From NCBI RefSeq assembly GCF_001484765.1, contig NZ_LLXO01000014.1:124001-188000 (forward strand): a DNA stretch of 64,000 nucleotides. Reading direction: 5' to 3'. Within the stretch, counting starts at the first letter, position 1; each line of letters begins with the position of its first letter. The notes under the pieces are model-generated. The model was not told the origin of the DNA. It made no database searches and worked only from the letters and a program-made list of their open reading frames with translations. The position numbers and the translations under genes were made by a program. Positions 25,958-33,862 of this stretch are shown one piece after another. The DNA comes from Entomohabitans teleogrylli (GTDB lineage Bacteria; Pseudomonadota; Gammaproteobacteria; Enterobacterales; Enterobacteriaceae).

Positions 25958-26428
25958 TTACTCTGAGCAAATGAAAAGTGGTTTTGATCCCATGGACACC
26001 AGTAGATCTTCAGATGGCAGCTGGGAAATTTTGATGGTTTCATCAAGTTCAGTATTTAATAAAATATAAGGTAAGGCGAGATTGTTAAAAGTGTTATCAT
26101 CCCATGCTCTCCGGGTGCCGAGAACATGTAAGGTGAGATCTGTATCCCGGTAGTGCGTGGCGTCATATTTAAAGAGTACTATTCTGTTCAGAATGGAGCG
26201 ATCGTTTTTTATAATGACTTCGCCATTTATTTTTACATATCCACGACCATGACCATCCAGTAAAATAGTATAGTTGGCGAAGGTGTAGGGCGTGTCCTGA
26301 TTATTACTGGGGCTGATTATAGTGGCGTTGCAAACAAATCTAAGATACTTTCCTGTACCGGAATACACAACGAAGGTTGTCGCCAGCATTAACAGGGAAG
26401 TTAGTGTAATAATCATGATTTTATTCAT
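25958..26428 (-). CDS. FidL-like membrane-anchored protein
   Basis: The 156-residue product starts with a membrane anchor or uncleaved signal (MIITLTSLLMLATTFVVYSG) followed by a periplasmic domain beginning YLRFVCNATIISP. FidL-like proteins have this architecture: a short cytosolic tip, one helix, then a domain with an early CNA motif and a late cysteine (LFICSE here). They are encoded directly after ToxR/MarT-type regulators, as here with a six-base gap. It may modulate the regulator in the periplasm, as ToxS does for ToxR; that is inference. The DNA is AT-rich, in contrast to the T6SS region. Confidence 0.75.
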   Translation of the reverse strand: MNKIMIITLTSLLMLATTFVVYSGTGKYLRFVCNATIISPSNNQDTPYTFANYTILLDGHGRGYVKINGEVIIKNDRSILNRIVLFKYDATHYRDTDLTLHVLGTRRAWDDNTFNNLALPYILLNTELDETIKISQLPSEDLLVSMGSKPLFICSE

Positions 26429-26434
26429 CTGATA

Positions 26435-27202
26435 TCACCATTGATTAAATTGATAAGATTTGCAGTTGTTTTGGTATTGACCATTTTCGATACACCGTGA
26501 GAGCATGGCGTTTATCGGTGTATTACCTGTTTTGCTGTAATTAAAAGCAATGTAAATACTTACATCTTTAGTACAGGAAATGTTTTCGTTATTAATTATT
26601 TTCTTCGCTATTTGAGTGTTGTTTGCAATATCTTTCTGATCTTCACTGGAGGAAAGGTAATAAACGGGGCAGCTATTATATGTAAAAAGAGGCGTAATAT
26701 GTTGAGGTGTGATAATACTTTCATCGTTTAATCTATCTGCTACGATAAACAGGGTGATGAGTACTGTAATAGCAAAAGTTAATATGATAATTGATTTTTT
26801 ATAATGCATTGTTGTTGACGGACGTCTTTTTTTCTGAGTAAAGGTTTTAATTGTATCCTCCTGGTCAATGGAGGATACAGTAACATCGCTTGATAAGGTA
26901 TAACCTGTGCGAGGTACAGTGGTAATAATCATCATGTCAGGTAAATAGTGATTGAGAATTTTTCTCAGGTGACTCATATACTGAACAAGAGTATTTGTTG
27001 AGCCCTCCATCCCGTTGGCCTCCCAGACCAACGCGATGAATCCTTCTTTAGTTATAATCTCACCCTGTTGCTCAATAAGTACCCGAAATATTCTGTTGAC
27101 GATGGGGGTCAACAGCATTCCATGGTTATCATCTTCAGAGACATGTCGAACCAGGCCATCTGTAGTTCGATAGTATAATGTTTCATTTAGTATGTAGATC
27201 AT
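26435..27202 (-). CDS. MarT/ToxR/CadC-like membrane-bound transcription regulator
   Basis: The 255-residue protein has an N-terminal winged-helix DNA-binding domain (LLTPIVNRIFRVLIEQQGEI, then ALVWEANGMEGSTNTLVQYMSHLRKIL and VPRTGYTLSSDV). One membrane helix lies near residues 140 to 160 (IIILTFAITVLITLFIVA). A periplasmic domain of about 95 residues carries four cysteines (SCPVYYL, ISCTKD, SRCIEN, NNCKSY) that could form two disulfides. The ATG at 27202 has a perfect AGGAGG five bases upstream. It is divergent from the fimbrial operon and paired with a fidL-like gene, so it probably controls that operon. Confidence 0.85.
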   Translation of the reverse strand: MIYILNETLYYRTTDGLVRHVSEDDNHGMLLTPIVNRIFRVLIEQQGEIITKEGFIALVWEANGMEGSTNTLVQYMSHLRKILNHYLPDMMIITTVPRTGYTLSSDVTVSSIDQEDTIKTFTQKKRRPSTTMHYKKSIIILTFAITVLITLFIVADRLNDESIITPQHITPLFTYNSCPVYYLSSSEDQKDIANNTQIAKKIINNENISCTKDVSIYIAFNYSKTGNTPINAMLSRCIENGQYQNNCKSYQFNQW

Positions 27203-27609
27203 TGATACCTCCTGATTCAATCTTCAATCGAGTGCTATACAAATAGCATCGAAAAACTCATTGAAATATATATATTTATATCATCTGACAATTTTAAGTA
27301 TTATACATCCTGTGGTGTAAAATAATTTAAATTTATATTTGCTCAGCATAAAATCCTATAATTATAAATTTGATGATATATGATTGAGTTTTCATGGTTT
27401 TTTTTGTGGAATGTTCACTCTGCATGAAGCCCCTGTAAAGGGTGGCTAATACCCTGTGTAAAATAAGGGGGATGCAGTTGAAATGCAAATGAATATTTAT
27501 TTACGAAATGATTTTCTTACGTTCCCGGGTACGTAAGAAAGTGGCATTGAGTATTTTTACCAGTTGAAATGCTGGTGGTTTAATCTATTTAAATTAAATG
27601 GAGCTTGTT
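27203..27609. promoter_or_regulatory. Divergent control region between the MarT-like regulator and the fimbrial operon
   Basis: This 407-bp AT-rich stretch must hold the promoters for both the regulator (leftward) and the fimbrial operon (rightward). The outstanding element is the near-perfect palindrome at 27513 to 27540, listed separately. No gene is seen. A TGGAG ribosome site lies just before the pilin ATG at 27610. I cannot assign exact -35 and -10 boxes with confidence. Confidence 0.6.
27513..27540. promoter_or_regulatory. 28-bp near-perfect palindrome upstream of the fimbrial operon
   Basis: TTTCTTACGT and ACGTAAGAAA are perfect 10-bp arms. Between them lies T-CCCGGG-T, so the whole 28 bases are self-complementary apart from one T/T pair. 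It ends 69 bases before the pilin start codon. No T-run follows, so it does not look like a terminator. A dimeric DNA-binding protein is the simplest reading, and the divergent MarT-like regulator is a candidate. Confidence 0.65.
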
Positions 27610-28167
27610 ATGAATGTCAGTAAGCGTGTTTTTTTATCGGCTATGCTTTCATCACTATTAGTGTCAGGGAGTGTGTTGGCCGTTGACTCAGGAGTTATCA
27701 GCTTTAGTGGTACTATTACCGATACAACCTGTGAGGTGAATATTGGCGGTACTGGTACCGATGCAGCTGTGGTATTACCCGCCGTTTCTGCGGAATCCTT
27801 AAAAGGGGCGACAAAAACCAATGGTAAGACTCGTTTTACGCTGTCGCTGAGTGGCTGCTCAACAGGGTTAAGTAGTGCAAAAGCCTTTTTCGCAGCCGGG
27901 ACTTCTGTTGATGACGCGACCGGCCGTCTGAAGAATATGGATACCACGGATTCCGGCGCTGGAAATATCAGCCTGCAACTGCGTGATGGTCAGAATGACA
28001 GTGTTATTGTCGCAGGCGATCAATCACAAATTAACTCTACTGCAGGATATGTAGATGTAACCTCCGCAAGCGCCACTCTTCCTTATTTTGTTGAATATTA
28101 TTCTGAGGGCGTGGTCACTCCAGGTACGGTGACATCTCAGGTTACTTATAACCTTATTTATAAATAA
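27610..28167 (+). CDS. Major fimbrial subunit (chaperone-usher pilin)
   Basis: This 185-residue precursor has a signal peptide (MNVSKRVFLSAMLSSLLVSGSVLA) and then VDSGVISFSGTITDTTCEVN, the typical pilin N-terminal extension that donates a strand to the next subunit. Two cysteines (TTCEVN and SGCSTG) form the usual disulfide. The C-terminus YNLIYK carries the penultimate tyrosine recognised by the chaperone. The ATG at 27610 is preferred over one four codons upstream because of the TGGAG site. It is the first gene of a four-gene operon. I cannot place it in a named fimbrial type. Confidence 0.93.
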   Translation: MNVSKRVFLSAMLSSLLVSGSVLAVDSGVISFSGTITDTTCEVNIGGTGTDAAVVLPAVSAESLKGATKTNGKTRFTLSLSGCSTGLSSAKAFFAAGTSVDDATGRLKNMDTTDSGAGNISLQLRDGQNDSVIVAGDQSQINSTAGYVDVTSASATLPYFVEYYSEGVVTPGTVTSQVTYNLIYK

Positions 28168-28214
28168 AAATAACTGGGGAGAGATATACTCCCCCTTTAT
28201 CTCAGAAGGGCCGT

Positions 28215-28928
28215 ATGAGTAACAGATATATCACGACAAGTTTTGGCTTTTTCGCTTTTATCATTACTGTATTAATATCTTTTCCTTCTCTGGCGAGTGT
28301 TGTGATTAATGGCACTCGGGTGGTTTACTCTTCTGATGCCAGTGAAGTGACAGTACAGGTAACGAATAATGGAAAGCGAGCCGTATTATTACAAAGTTGG
28401 CTGGACACCGGTGATGAAAAAGCGACACCGGATAAGATTGTCGTTCCTTTTGTTTTGATTCCGCCCGTTAATCGCGTTGACGCAGGTAAAACGCAGACGC
28501 TGAGAATTAGTGCCAAAAGCACGTCAGGGCTGCGTCAGGACCGCGAATCTCTGTTCTGGCTGAATGTGCTGGAAATTCCCGGCCGTCCGGATAAAGCCGC
28601 CATGCCAGATAACTACCTACAACTGGCGATTCGTTCCCGGATTAAGTTCTTTTATCGTCCGATAATCCTGAAAGGAGCTGCCAGCCAGGCACCTGAGCAG
28701 GCGGTTTGGTCTGACAGCGGGAGTGGTTTGAAAGTCGTTAATTCCACACCTTATTACCTCTCTTTGACGACAGTGACATTCAATGGAAAAACCATGGATA
28801 TCGACATGGTACCACCTGAGGACAGTCGTACTTTTAATCATATCAAAGTAACGCGTGGCAAAAATATAAAAGTGGCATGGATTGACGATTATGGCGCAAT
28901 CCGCACACAGGATTTTACAGTGAAATAA
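28215..28928 (+). CDS. Periplasmic fimbrial chaperone
   Basis: The 237-residue PapD/FimC-like chaperone caps pilin subunits in the periplasm. It has a signal peptide ending near SLASVVING, a first domain with INGTRVVYSSDASEVTVQV and RESLFWLNVLEIPG, and the family signature IKFFYRPIILKG. The second domain has VVNSTPYYLSLTTVTFNGK. These contain the conserved arginine and lysine that bind the subunit C-terminus. It follows the pilin by 47 bases and precedes the usher by 62 bases. Confidence 0.95.
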   Translation: MSNRYITTSFGFFAFIITVLISFPSLASVVINGTRVVYSSDASEVTVQVTNNGKRAVLLQSWLDTGDEKATPDKIVVPFVLIPPVNRVDAGKTQTLRISAKSTSGLRQDRESLFWLNVLEIPGRPDKAAMPDNYLQLAIRSRIKFFYRPIILKGAASQAPEQAVWSDSGSGLKVVNSTPYYLSLTTVTFNGKTMDIDMVPPEDSRTFNHIKVTRGKNIKVAWIDDYGAIRTQDFTVK

Positions 28929-28990
28929 AAATATTTCAGATATTCATTCCATCTGTATATACCCGGTCATACTGAAGAGTAGAGGATTAC

Positions 28991-31525
28991 ATGCAGGGAA
29001 TCACCTTACCAGGAAAGCTTGCGCGACTGTGCTGCCGCTTGATTATGTCGGCATTGACTTTTACTGTCCAGGCGGAAGAGGCTTCTGTTATCGAATTTGA
29101 TCCCTCATTTCTGATATTAGGTAAGGATGCTGTATCCGATTTGGCACGCTTTTCTCACGGCGGGAGTGCAACTCCGGGCATCCATCGTACCCGGTTGTTT
29201 TTCAATAATCAGTTATATCTGAACCAGGAAATTGCGTTTGTTACTCAGACGGATAAAAGCGTGGTGCCTTGCCTGACCCCTTCTTTGTTGATTCAACTGC
29301 CTATTGACCACACGAGACTTGCGGAGGATACCTTTGCCAGGCAAGCCAATCATTGTATCGATCTTCCTGCTGTTATTCCCGGCGCCTCGGTGACGTTTGA
29401 TAGTAACGGACAGGTCCTGAATATTGAAGTTCCTCAGATTTATGAGAGCCGGACTGCGCGTGCTTCGGTACCTCCATCTCTTTGGGATGACGGAATTCCT
29501 GCCGCATTGTTGGGTTACAATTTGAATGCTTATAGCAGTGAAAGCCGTGATGATAATTACAGCAATATGTATGCCGGAATTAATGGCGGTATCAACCTCG
29601 GTCGCTGGTATCTGCGCCATAATGGCACCTGGAACTGGAATAATCGATCCGGTGGTCGCTACCAGACGCTGAATACCTACGCCCAGCATGATATCCCGGT
29701 TATTAAAGGGCGAGTTTCTATTGGGCAAGTTAATACCTCCGGTCAGTTATTCGATACGTTGCCGTTTAACGGGATAAAACTGGAAAGCGACGAACGTATG
29801 GAACCATTGTCGCGACGCGGATATGCGCCGGAAATTCACGGAATTGCCCGAACTAATGCCCGGGTTACTGTATATCAAAAAGGCAATTTGATTTATGACA
29901 CTGTGGTTAGCCCTGGCGCTTTTGTTATTGACGATCTCTACCCAACAGGGTATGGCGGCGATCTTGAGGTTATGGTGCATGAGGCGGATGGTAGCGAACA
30001 ATATTTTCAGGTGCCTTATGCATCGGTAACGCCTCTGGTACGGCCAGGAATGGCGCGTTACGAGTTTTCGGTAGGCAAGCTCAATAATCGCTATTTGCAC
30101 AATAACCCACTGCTGTGGCAGGGCTCCAGACAGTACGGCGTCAATAATTTGCTTACGATATATGGTGGTGTGCAGGGCGGAGATAATTATTATGCGGGTC
30201 AGGGGGGCGGGGCGGTAGCCATGCCGTTTGGCGCAGTCAGTGCGGATATCACGCATGCCCGTTCTAATCTGGGTAATATTGATACTGGGGAAGATAAGCG
30301 AAGGGGTGAAAGTTATCGCATCAGTTATAGCAAATATATTGCTGAAACACGCAGTCAATTCGCTCTTGCAGCCTACCGGTTTTCAACCAATGGATACATG
30401 GATTATCTGACCGTTATGCAGACCCGGGATCGGGTTTATAAAGGCTATGACCGGGATATTATCCGGCGTAACAAAAGCCGTTATACATTAACGGTGACTC
30501 AGGGATTACCCGACAATTGGGGACAGTTTTATCTGAGTTCTTCAATTCAGAATTACTGGAATGCCAGCGGGAATGACAAACAGTACCAGGTGGGTTACAG
30601 CAATAGCTGGAAACGTCTTAGTTATGGGGTGAATGGCGGCAGGACCTGGAACGCTTATGGACATTCGCAGGATACTGTTTCTCTGAACTTTAGCCTTCCG
30701 TTGGGAGCATCCTATAACTCACCGATCGGGCAGTTCAGCTACGACAGGAGCAGCAATGGGCGTCATAACCAGCGGGCAGGTTTGAGTGGCTCAGCAGGGG
30801 AAGATAGCTCGTTCAACTACGGCCTCTCGGCGACAACTGACAATCAGGGAGCGGCTAACAGCGGCGCAGTTAATGCGCAGTATCGTTCACCGGTAACCTC
30901 AGTAAATGCGGCATACAGCACCGGGCGTCACTACCGGAGCGTTTCCGGAGGTGTGAGCGGGACTGTGATTGGCCACAGCGCTGGCGTGACACTTTCGCCG
31001 TGGCAGGGGGAAACCTTTGCTCTGGTAGAGGCCAAAGGCGCGGAAGGGGCAAAAGTGAGTGGCTATAGTGGTGTGTATATTGATAGCCAGGGTTATGCGC
31101 TGGTGCCTTATCTCAATCCCTATCAGTTGAATGACATCCGGATAGATTTGAAAGGCACTGCTGGTGGTGTGGAACTGGACACGACCTCGCAAAAGGTTGC
31201 GCCACTCGATGGCGCGGTAGTGAAAGTAAATTATATCACCCGTCATGGATGGCCGGCACTGATCACCATTACGGGGAGAGAAACGCCACTACCGTTTGGA
31301 GCTGAAGTTCGTAACACAGAAGGGCAAGTGGTGGGTTATGTCGGACAAGGAGGGCAAATTTATGCCCGGCTTGAACGTGATAGCGGCACACTAATCGTTA
31401 ATAATGGTGCTGATCCGCAACAAACATGTCAATTTAATTATCGACTGAAAAATGAACATTTAAACAAAACAGCTTTACTGGAAGAGATTATTACTGGTTG
31501 TAATCCTCCAGTGGTAAGAGGATAA
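28991..31525 (+). CDS. Outer-membrane fimbrial usher
   Basis: The 844-residue usher forms the outer-membrane pore through which the fimbria is assembled. It has a signal peptide ending near TFTVQAEEA, the N-terminal chaperone-binding domain (IEFDPSFLILGKDAVSDLARF), and the beta-barrel with the plug (YAPEIHGIARTNARVTVYQK and GAFVIDDLYPTGYGGDLEVMV). C-terminal domains follow, including VPYLNPYQLNDIRIDLKG and TLIVNNGADPQQTCQFNYRL. All hallmarks of the FimD/PapC family are present and the length is normal. It overlaps nothing and is followed after three bases by the adhesin gene. Confidence 0.96.
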   Translation: MQGITLPGKLARLCCRLIMSALTFTVQAEEASVIEFDPSFLILGKDAVSDLARFSHGGSATPGIHRTRLFFNNQLYLNQEIAFVTQTDKSVVPCLTPSLLIQLPIDHTRLAEDTFARQANHCIDLPAVIPGASVTFDSNGQVLNIEVPQIYESRTARASVPPSLWDDGIPAALLGYNLNAYSSESRDDNYSNMYAGINGGINLGRWYLRHNGTWNWNNRSGGRYQTLNTYAQHDIPVIKGRVSIGQVNTSGQLFDTLPFNGIKLESDERMEPLSRRGYAPEIHGIARTNARVTVYQKGNLIYDTVVSPGAFVIDDLYPTGYGGDLEVMVHEADGSEQYFQVPYASVTPLVRPGMARYEFSVGKLNNRYLHNNPLLWQGSRQYGVNNLLTIYGGVQGGDNYYAGQGGGAVAMPFGAVSADITHARSNLGNIDTGEDKRRGESYRISYSKYIAETRSQFALAAYRFSTNGYMDYLTVMQTRDRVYKGYDRDIIRRNKSRYTLTVTQGLPDNWGQFYLSSSIQNYWNASGNDKQYQVGYSNSWKRLSYGVNGGRTWNAYGHSQDTVSLNFSLPLGASYNSPIGQFSYDRSSNGRHNQRAGLSGSAGEDSSFNYGLSATTDNQGAANSGAVNAQYRSPVTSVNAAYSTGRHYRSVSGGVSGTVIGHSAGVTLSPWQGETFALVEAKGAEGAKVSGYSGVYIDSQGYALVPYLNPYQLNDIRIDLKGTAGGVELDTTSQKVAPLDGAVVKVNYITRHGWPALITITGRETPLPFGAEVRNTEGQVVGYVGQGGQIYARLERDSGTLIVNNGADPQQTCQFNYRLKNEHLNKTALLEEIITGCNPPVVRG

Positions 31526-31528
31526 ATA

Positions 31529-32560
31529 ATGTTTAAAATAACCCAAAATAATTTGTCTGGATTACTCTTATTGGGTTTTATTTTATTAATCAGAGCGCCG
31601 TTTTCTTATGCTGCCTGCCAGACGATGAGTGTTGCTCCGAATAGTACATATCCGATTCCATTCAACTCTATATCACCTAATATGGAGACGGGTAATGTAT
31701 TGATGACCGTAGGGTTTTATGCGCCATCAGCGCGCTTTACATGTGATTCGGCACCGGGATATCTTGTGTTGAAGGTTAAAAGTACGTTAGGGAAAACAGG
31801 AACCTATTTAGGCAAGAGTCCGATATATAAAACATCGATAGATGGACTTGGTGCTTATTTTTCACAAATGCTTGATGGTATCCGTATATCCGAAAATGAT
31901 ACCGCGGCGGCAGTTGTCTCACTGGTTCAACTTAATATAGTGAAAATGAAAAGTGATACAATAAGTGGGGTGCTTGATGCATCAACTCTGCCAACGATTG
32001 ATATTTATGGTACCGAATCAAGTAGTGGCACATCTAATAGCGGCTCTGTTACGCTGGGGTCAGTGGCTTTTACGGGTAATGTTTCCTATGTTGTTCCCAC
32101 GTGTATGGCGGAAGAAAAAAAAGTTTGGCTGGGTGAACATAATGTGAATTATTTTACTGATTCAGAGACAACTGACTGGGAGGATGCGAGTATTACGATG
32201 ATTTGCGATCGTGCATTCTCCAATGCTTATAACTATAGCTTTACCAGTTTTAGTGGGATATTAAGCCAAACGATAAGGCCTGAAAACTACTATTCAGTTA
32301 CTCTGCAGGCAGTAAATGATTTCATCAATAGTTCCCGTGGGATTATGGCTATAGATAGCAATGGTGCTACAGGTATCGGTATCCAGATATCCAGAACGCG
32401 GTCTGAACAAAAATGGACATCATTTACCTGGACTGATCTGAATGTTGAGGGGGCTAATACAATTAAAATACCACTTTATGCTCGCTATATTAAAACGGCC
32501 GATAAAGTGACGATGGGGCAGGCTAATAGCAAACTTATTTATACTGTTCAATATAAATAA
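31529..32560 (+). CDS. Fimbrial tip adhesin, two-domain
   Basis: The 343-residue product has a signal peptide ending at APFSYAACQ and an N-terminal region without pilin similarity (about residues 30 to 180, with a Cys pair ACQTM and FTCDS). The C-terminal pilin-like domain has VPTCMAEEKKVWLGEHN, MICDRAFSNAYNYSFTSFSG and ends LIYTVQYK with the penultimate tyrosine. A lectin-like domain followed by a pilin domain is the adhesin plan, and last place in the operon fits. The binding target cannot be read from sequence. The gene is AT-rich, in contrast to the chromosomal core. Confidence 0.85.
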   Translation: MFKITQNNLSGLLLLGFILLIRAPFSYAACQTMSVAPNSTYPIPFNSISPNMETGNVLMTVGFYAPSARFTCDSAPGYLVLKVKSTLGKTGTYLGKSPIYKTSIDGLGAYFSQMLDGIRISENDTAAAVVSLVQLNIVKMKSDTISGVLDASTLPTIDIYGTESSSGTSNSGSVTLGSVAFTGNVSYVVPTCMAEEKKVWLGEHNVNYFTDSETTDWEDASITMICDRAFSNAYNYSFTSFSGILSQTIRPENYYSVTLQAVNDFINSSRGIMAIDSNGATGIGIQISRTRSEQKWTSFTWTDLNVEGANTIKIPLYARYIKTADKVTMGQANSKLIYTVQYK

Positions 32561-32767
32561 TTTATTAGCAATATGGCGTGTCCCTGAACCCGTAGACAAA
32601 TCTGCCCTACAATTAGAGTATAGAAAGAGATATCCGCCACCTCTTTTGCCAGAACAATCCAGCCAATATGGGTTAAACAAGTACGGTATCAGATATTGTG
32701 GGCAGAGGAGAGGCTTGCTGAATATCGCGTGAATGCTGGCTACCCGGTAGGGCGAGAGGACAATAAA

Positions 32768-32793
32768 AAAATCCACGCAATAGCGTGGATTTT
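32768..32793 (+). terminator. Intrinsic terminator-like hairpin after the fimbrial region
   Basis: AAAATCCACGC, loop AATA, GCGTGGATTTT gives an 11-bp perfect stem with A- and T-rich sides, usable in both directions. It lies about 200 bases after the adhesin stop. It closely resembles the hairpin at 34396 to 34421, differing at three positions and two added A. Confidence 0.7.
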
Positions 32794-32821
32794 AGTGTTG
32801 CTTACCATCATGGCATCCGGA

Positions 32822-32841
32822 TGACCCTGACCCAAAATCCT
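32822..32841 (+). repeat. Left copy of a perfect 20-bp inverted repeat
   Basis: TGACCCTGACCCAAAATCCT here is the exact reverse complement of 33731 to 33750. The two copies bracket 889 bases that include the NTF2-like gene and two gene relics. No matching short direct duplication is seen outside the two copies (GGCATCCGGA before and CTATAAGTGC after). Confidence 0.9.
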
Positions 32842-32925
32842 ATGCTTTAAATAAATTTTGAGCTTGATAAGTTTTTGATGTTATGCTATAGCAAGGAGAT
32901 ATTTATAGGTCTGGAGGTAATTTAT

Positions 32926-33279
32926 ATGAAGCCAAAAGAAATACTTTGCCAATGGGTTGACGCATTTAATAATGCAGATGTGGAAATTATTTCAGAATTA
33001 TATGATGATAATGCAATAAACCATCAGGTAGCCAATGAGCCAGTTATTGGGAAAGAGGCTATAAAGAAAATGTTTGAACAGGATTTTACTATTCCAGAAA
33101 TGGTTTGTATCGTTGAAAACATTTTCGAAGATGGACAATGGGCAATTTTAGAGTGGCGTTCCCCATTAGGTTTGAGAGGTTGCGGTTTTTTTCAAATAGT
33201 AAATAATAAAATTATATTTCAAAGAGGCTATTGGGATAAGCTATCTTTCTTAAAACAGCACAATTTGCCTATTGAATAA
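32926..33279 (+). CDS. NTF2-like/SnoaL-like small protein
   Basis: This 117-residue protein has the fold signature of the nuclear transport factor 2 / SnoaL superfamily. It begins with the helix KEILCQWVDAFNNADVEIIS, then LYDDNAINHQVANEPVIGKEAIKKMF, and ends in strands (WAILEWRSPLGLRGCGFFQIV and IIFQRGYWDKLSFL). Such proteins are small enzymes or ligand binders; no substrate can be inferred. The ATG at 32926 has GGAGG eight bases upstream, and this is preferred over an upstream ATG at 32875. It is very AT-rich, stands alone and lies between the two 20-bp repeats, suggesting transfer. Confidence 0.82.
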   Translation: MKPKEILCQWVDAFNNADVEIISELYDDNAINHQVANEPVIGKEAIKKMFEQDFTIPEMVCIVENIFEDGQWAILEWRSPLGLRGCGFFQIVNNKIIFQRGYWDKLSFLKQHNLPIE

Positions 33280-33330
33280 AATGCATATATCATTATATGA
33301 ATAGGTTGCAAATTTCTTAAAGTGTGCATT

Positions 33331-33354
33331 AAGGGAAGCATAATAACTTCCCTT
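33331..33354 (+). terminator. Possible terminator after the NTF2-like gene
   Basis: AAGGGAAG, loop CATAATAA, CTTCCCTT gives an 8-bp perfect stem 52 bases after the gene. What follows is AAAAATTATTT rather than a pure T-run, so termination would be weak. Confidence 0.45.
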
Positions 33355-33581
33355 AAAAATTATTTATAATATCAGTGCTGTATTAAAATATAGCCTATTC
33401 AATTAGAAGTTAAGTGTTAAATACTTTTGAAATATTGTTCTGAATGCTTTTTATATAAATTAATCACTGAGTTAGTATCCGCACCATTTTTATTAGTTCT
33501 AATGTTAAGGCAATTAGTACGGATATCTTTAACGATGATAACCTCATGGCTTTGTAGGGTATTGTCACGAGGAGCAAGATC

Positions 33582-33647
33582 CATGGTACCGAAACCAATC
33601 TGTGGAATCTTTACACCATCGTTTAATTTGATTTCTGGAATGTCTGA
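33582..33647 (-). pseudogene. Aldo-keto reductase N-terminal relic
   Basis: On the minus strand, LSDIPEIKLNDGVKIPQIGF followed by GTM matches the start of aldo-keto reductases (2,5-diketogluconate reductase type). The similarity stops abruptly; what follows in the same frame to 33417 is not the barrel sequence. The frame has no good start codon at the right place. This is a fragment about 22 codons long of an enzyme normally about 275 residues. Confidence 0.5.
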
Positions 33648-33648
33648 T

Positions 33649-33726
33649 AACTGTGCAAGGCAAGTGGGAGGCGTCACCGGTGTCGCCGTTTTTGGTTTTA
33701 TCCTGAGCACGGGGGGCGATGACATG
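33649..33726 (+). pseudogene. Relic of an MFS drug-transporter C-terminal region
   Basis: On the plus strand NCARQVGGVTGVAVFGFILS resembles the conserved SRQxGGxxGVAVxG segment of the DHA2 (EmrB/QacA) family. The relic is about 26 codons and ends just before the right copy of the 20-bp inverted repeat. It abuts the aldo-keto reductase relic, back to back. The match is short, so the call is tentative. Confidence 0.4.
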
Positions 33727-33730
33727 ACTC

Positions 33731-33750
33731 AGGATTTTGGGTCAGGGTCA
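33731..33750 (-). repeat. Right copy of a perfect 20-bp inverted repeat
   Basis: AGGATTTTGGGTCAGGGTCA is the exact reverse complement of 32822 to 32841. It lies directly after the transporter relic. Together the two copies form the ends of a 929-bp segment. Confidence 0.9.
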
Positions 33751-33862
33751 CTATAAGTGCGGGCGATTACTTAAACCCATACTGATGTTGAATAAATAGT
33801 CTGGAGGTCCGTTTTTCGCTCATAGCTGCCGGTCTATTTATCAGTGTTCGGTTGGTTAGCCG

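Larger units (their letters stand above)
32561..32925. other. 365-bp spacer after the fimbrial operon with unrecognised remnant
   Basis: Bases 32616 to 32680 can be read as LEYRKRYPPPLLPEQSSQYG in one frame, which looks like a coding remnant, but it is stopped soon after and I recognise no family. The stretch also contains a terminator hairpin (32768 to 32793) and the left copy of a 20-bp inverted repeat (32822 to 32841). No complete gene is seen. Confidence 0.45.

Noticed and set aside
27513-27540. Fimbrial phase-variation inverted repeat
   Set aside because: A fim-type switch needs two repeats separated by a few hundred bases and a recombinase gene; only one palindrome and no intact recombinase are seen.
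33417-33725. 102-codon frame as a real gene
   Set aside because: Only about 22 codons match an aldo-keto reductase, there is no proper start, and the rest is unrelated; treated as a relic.
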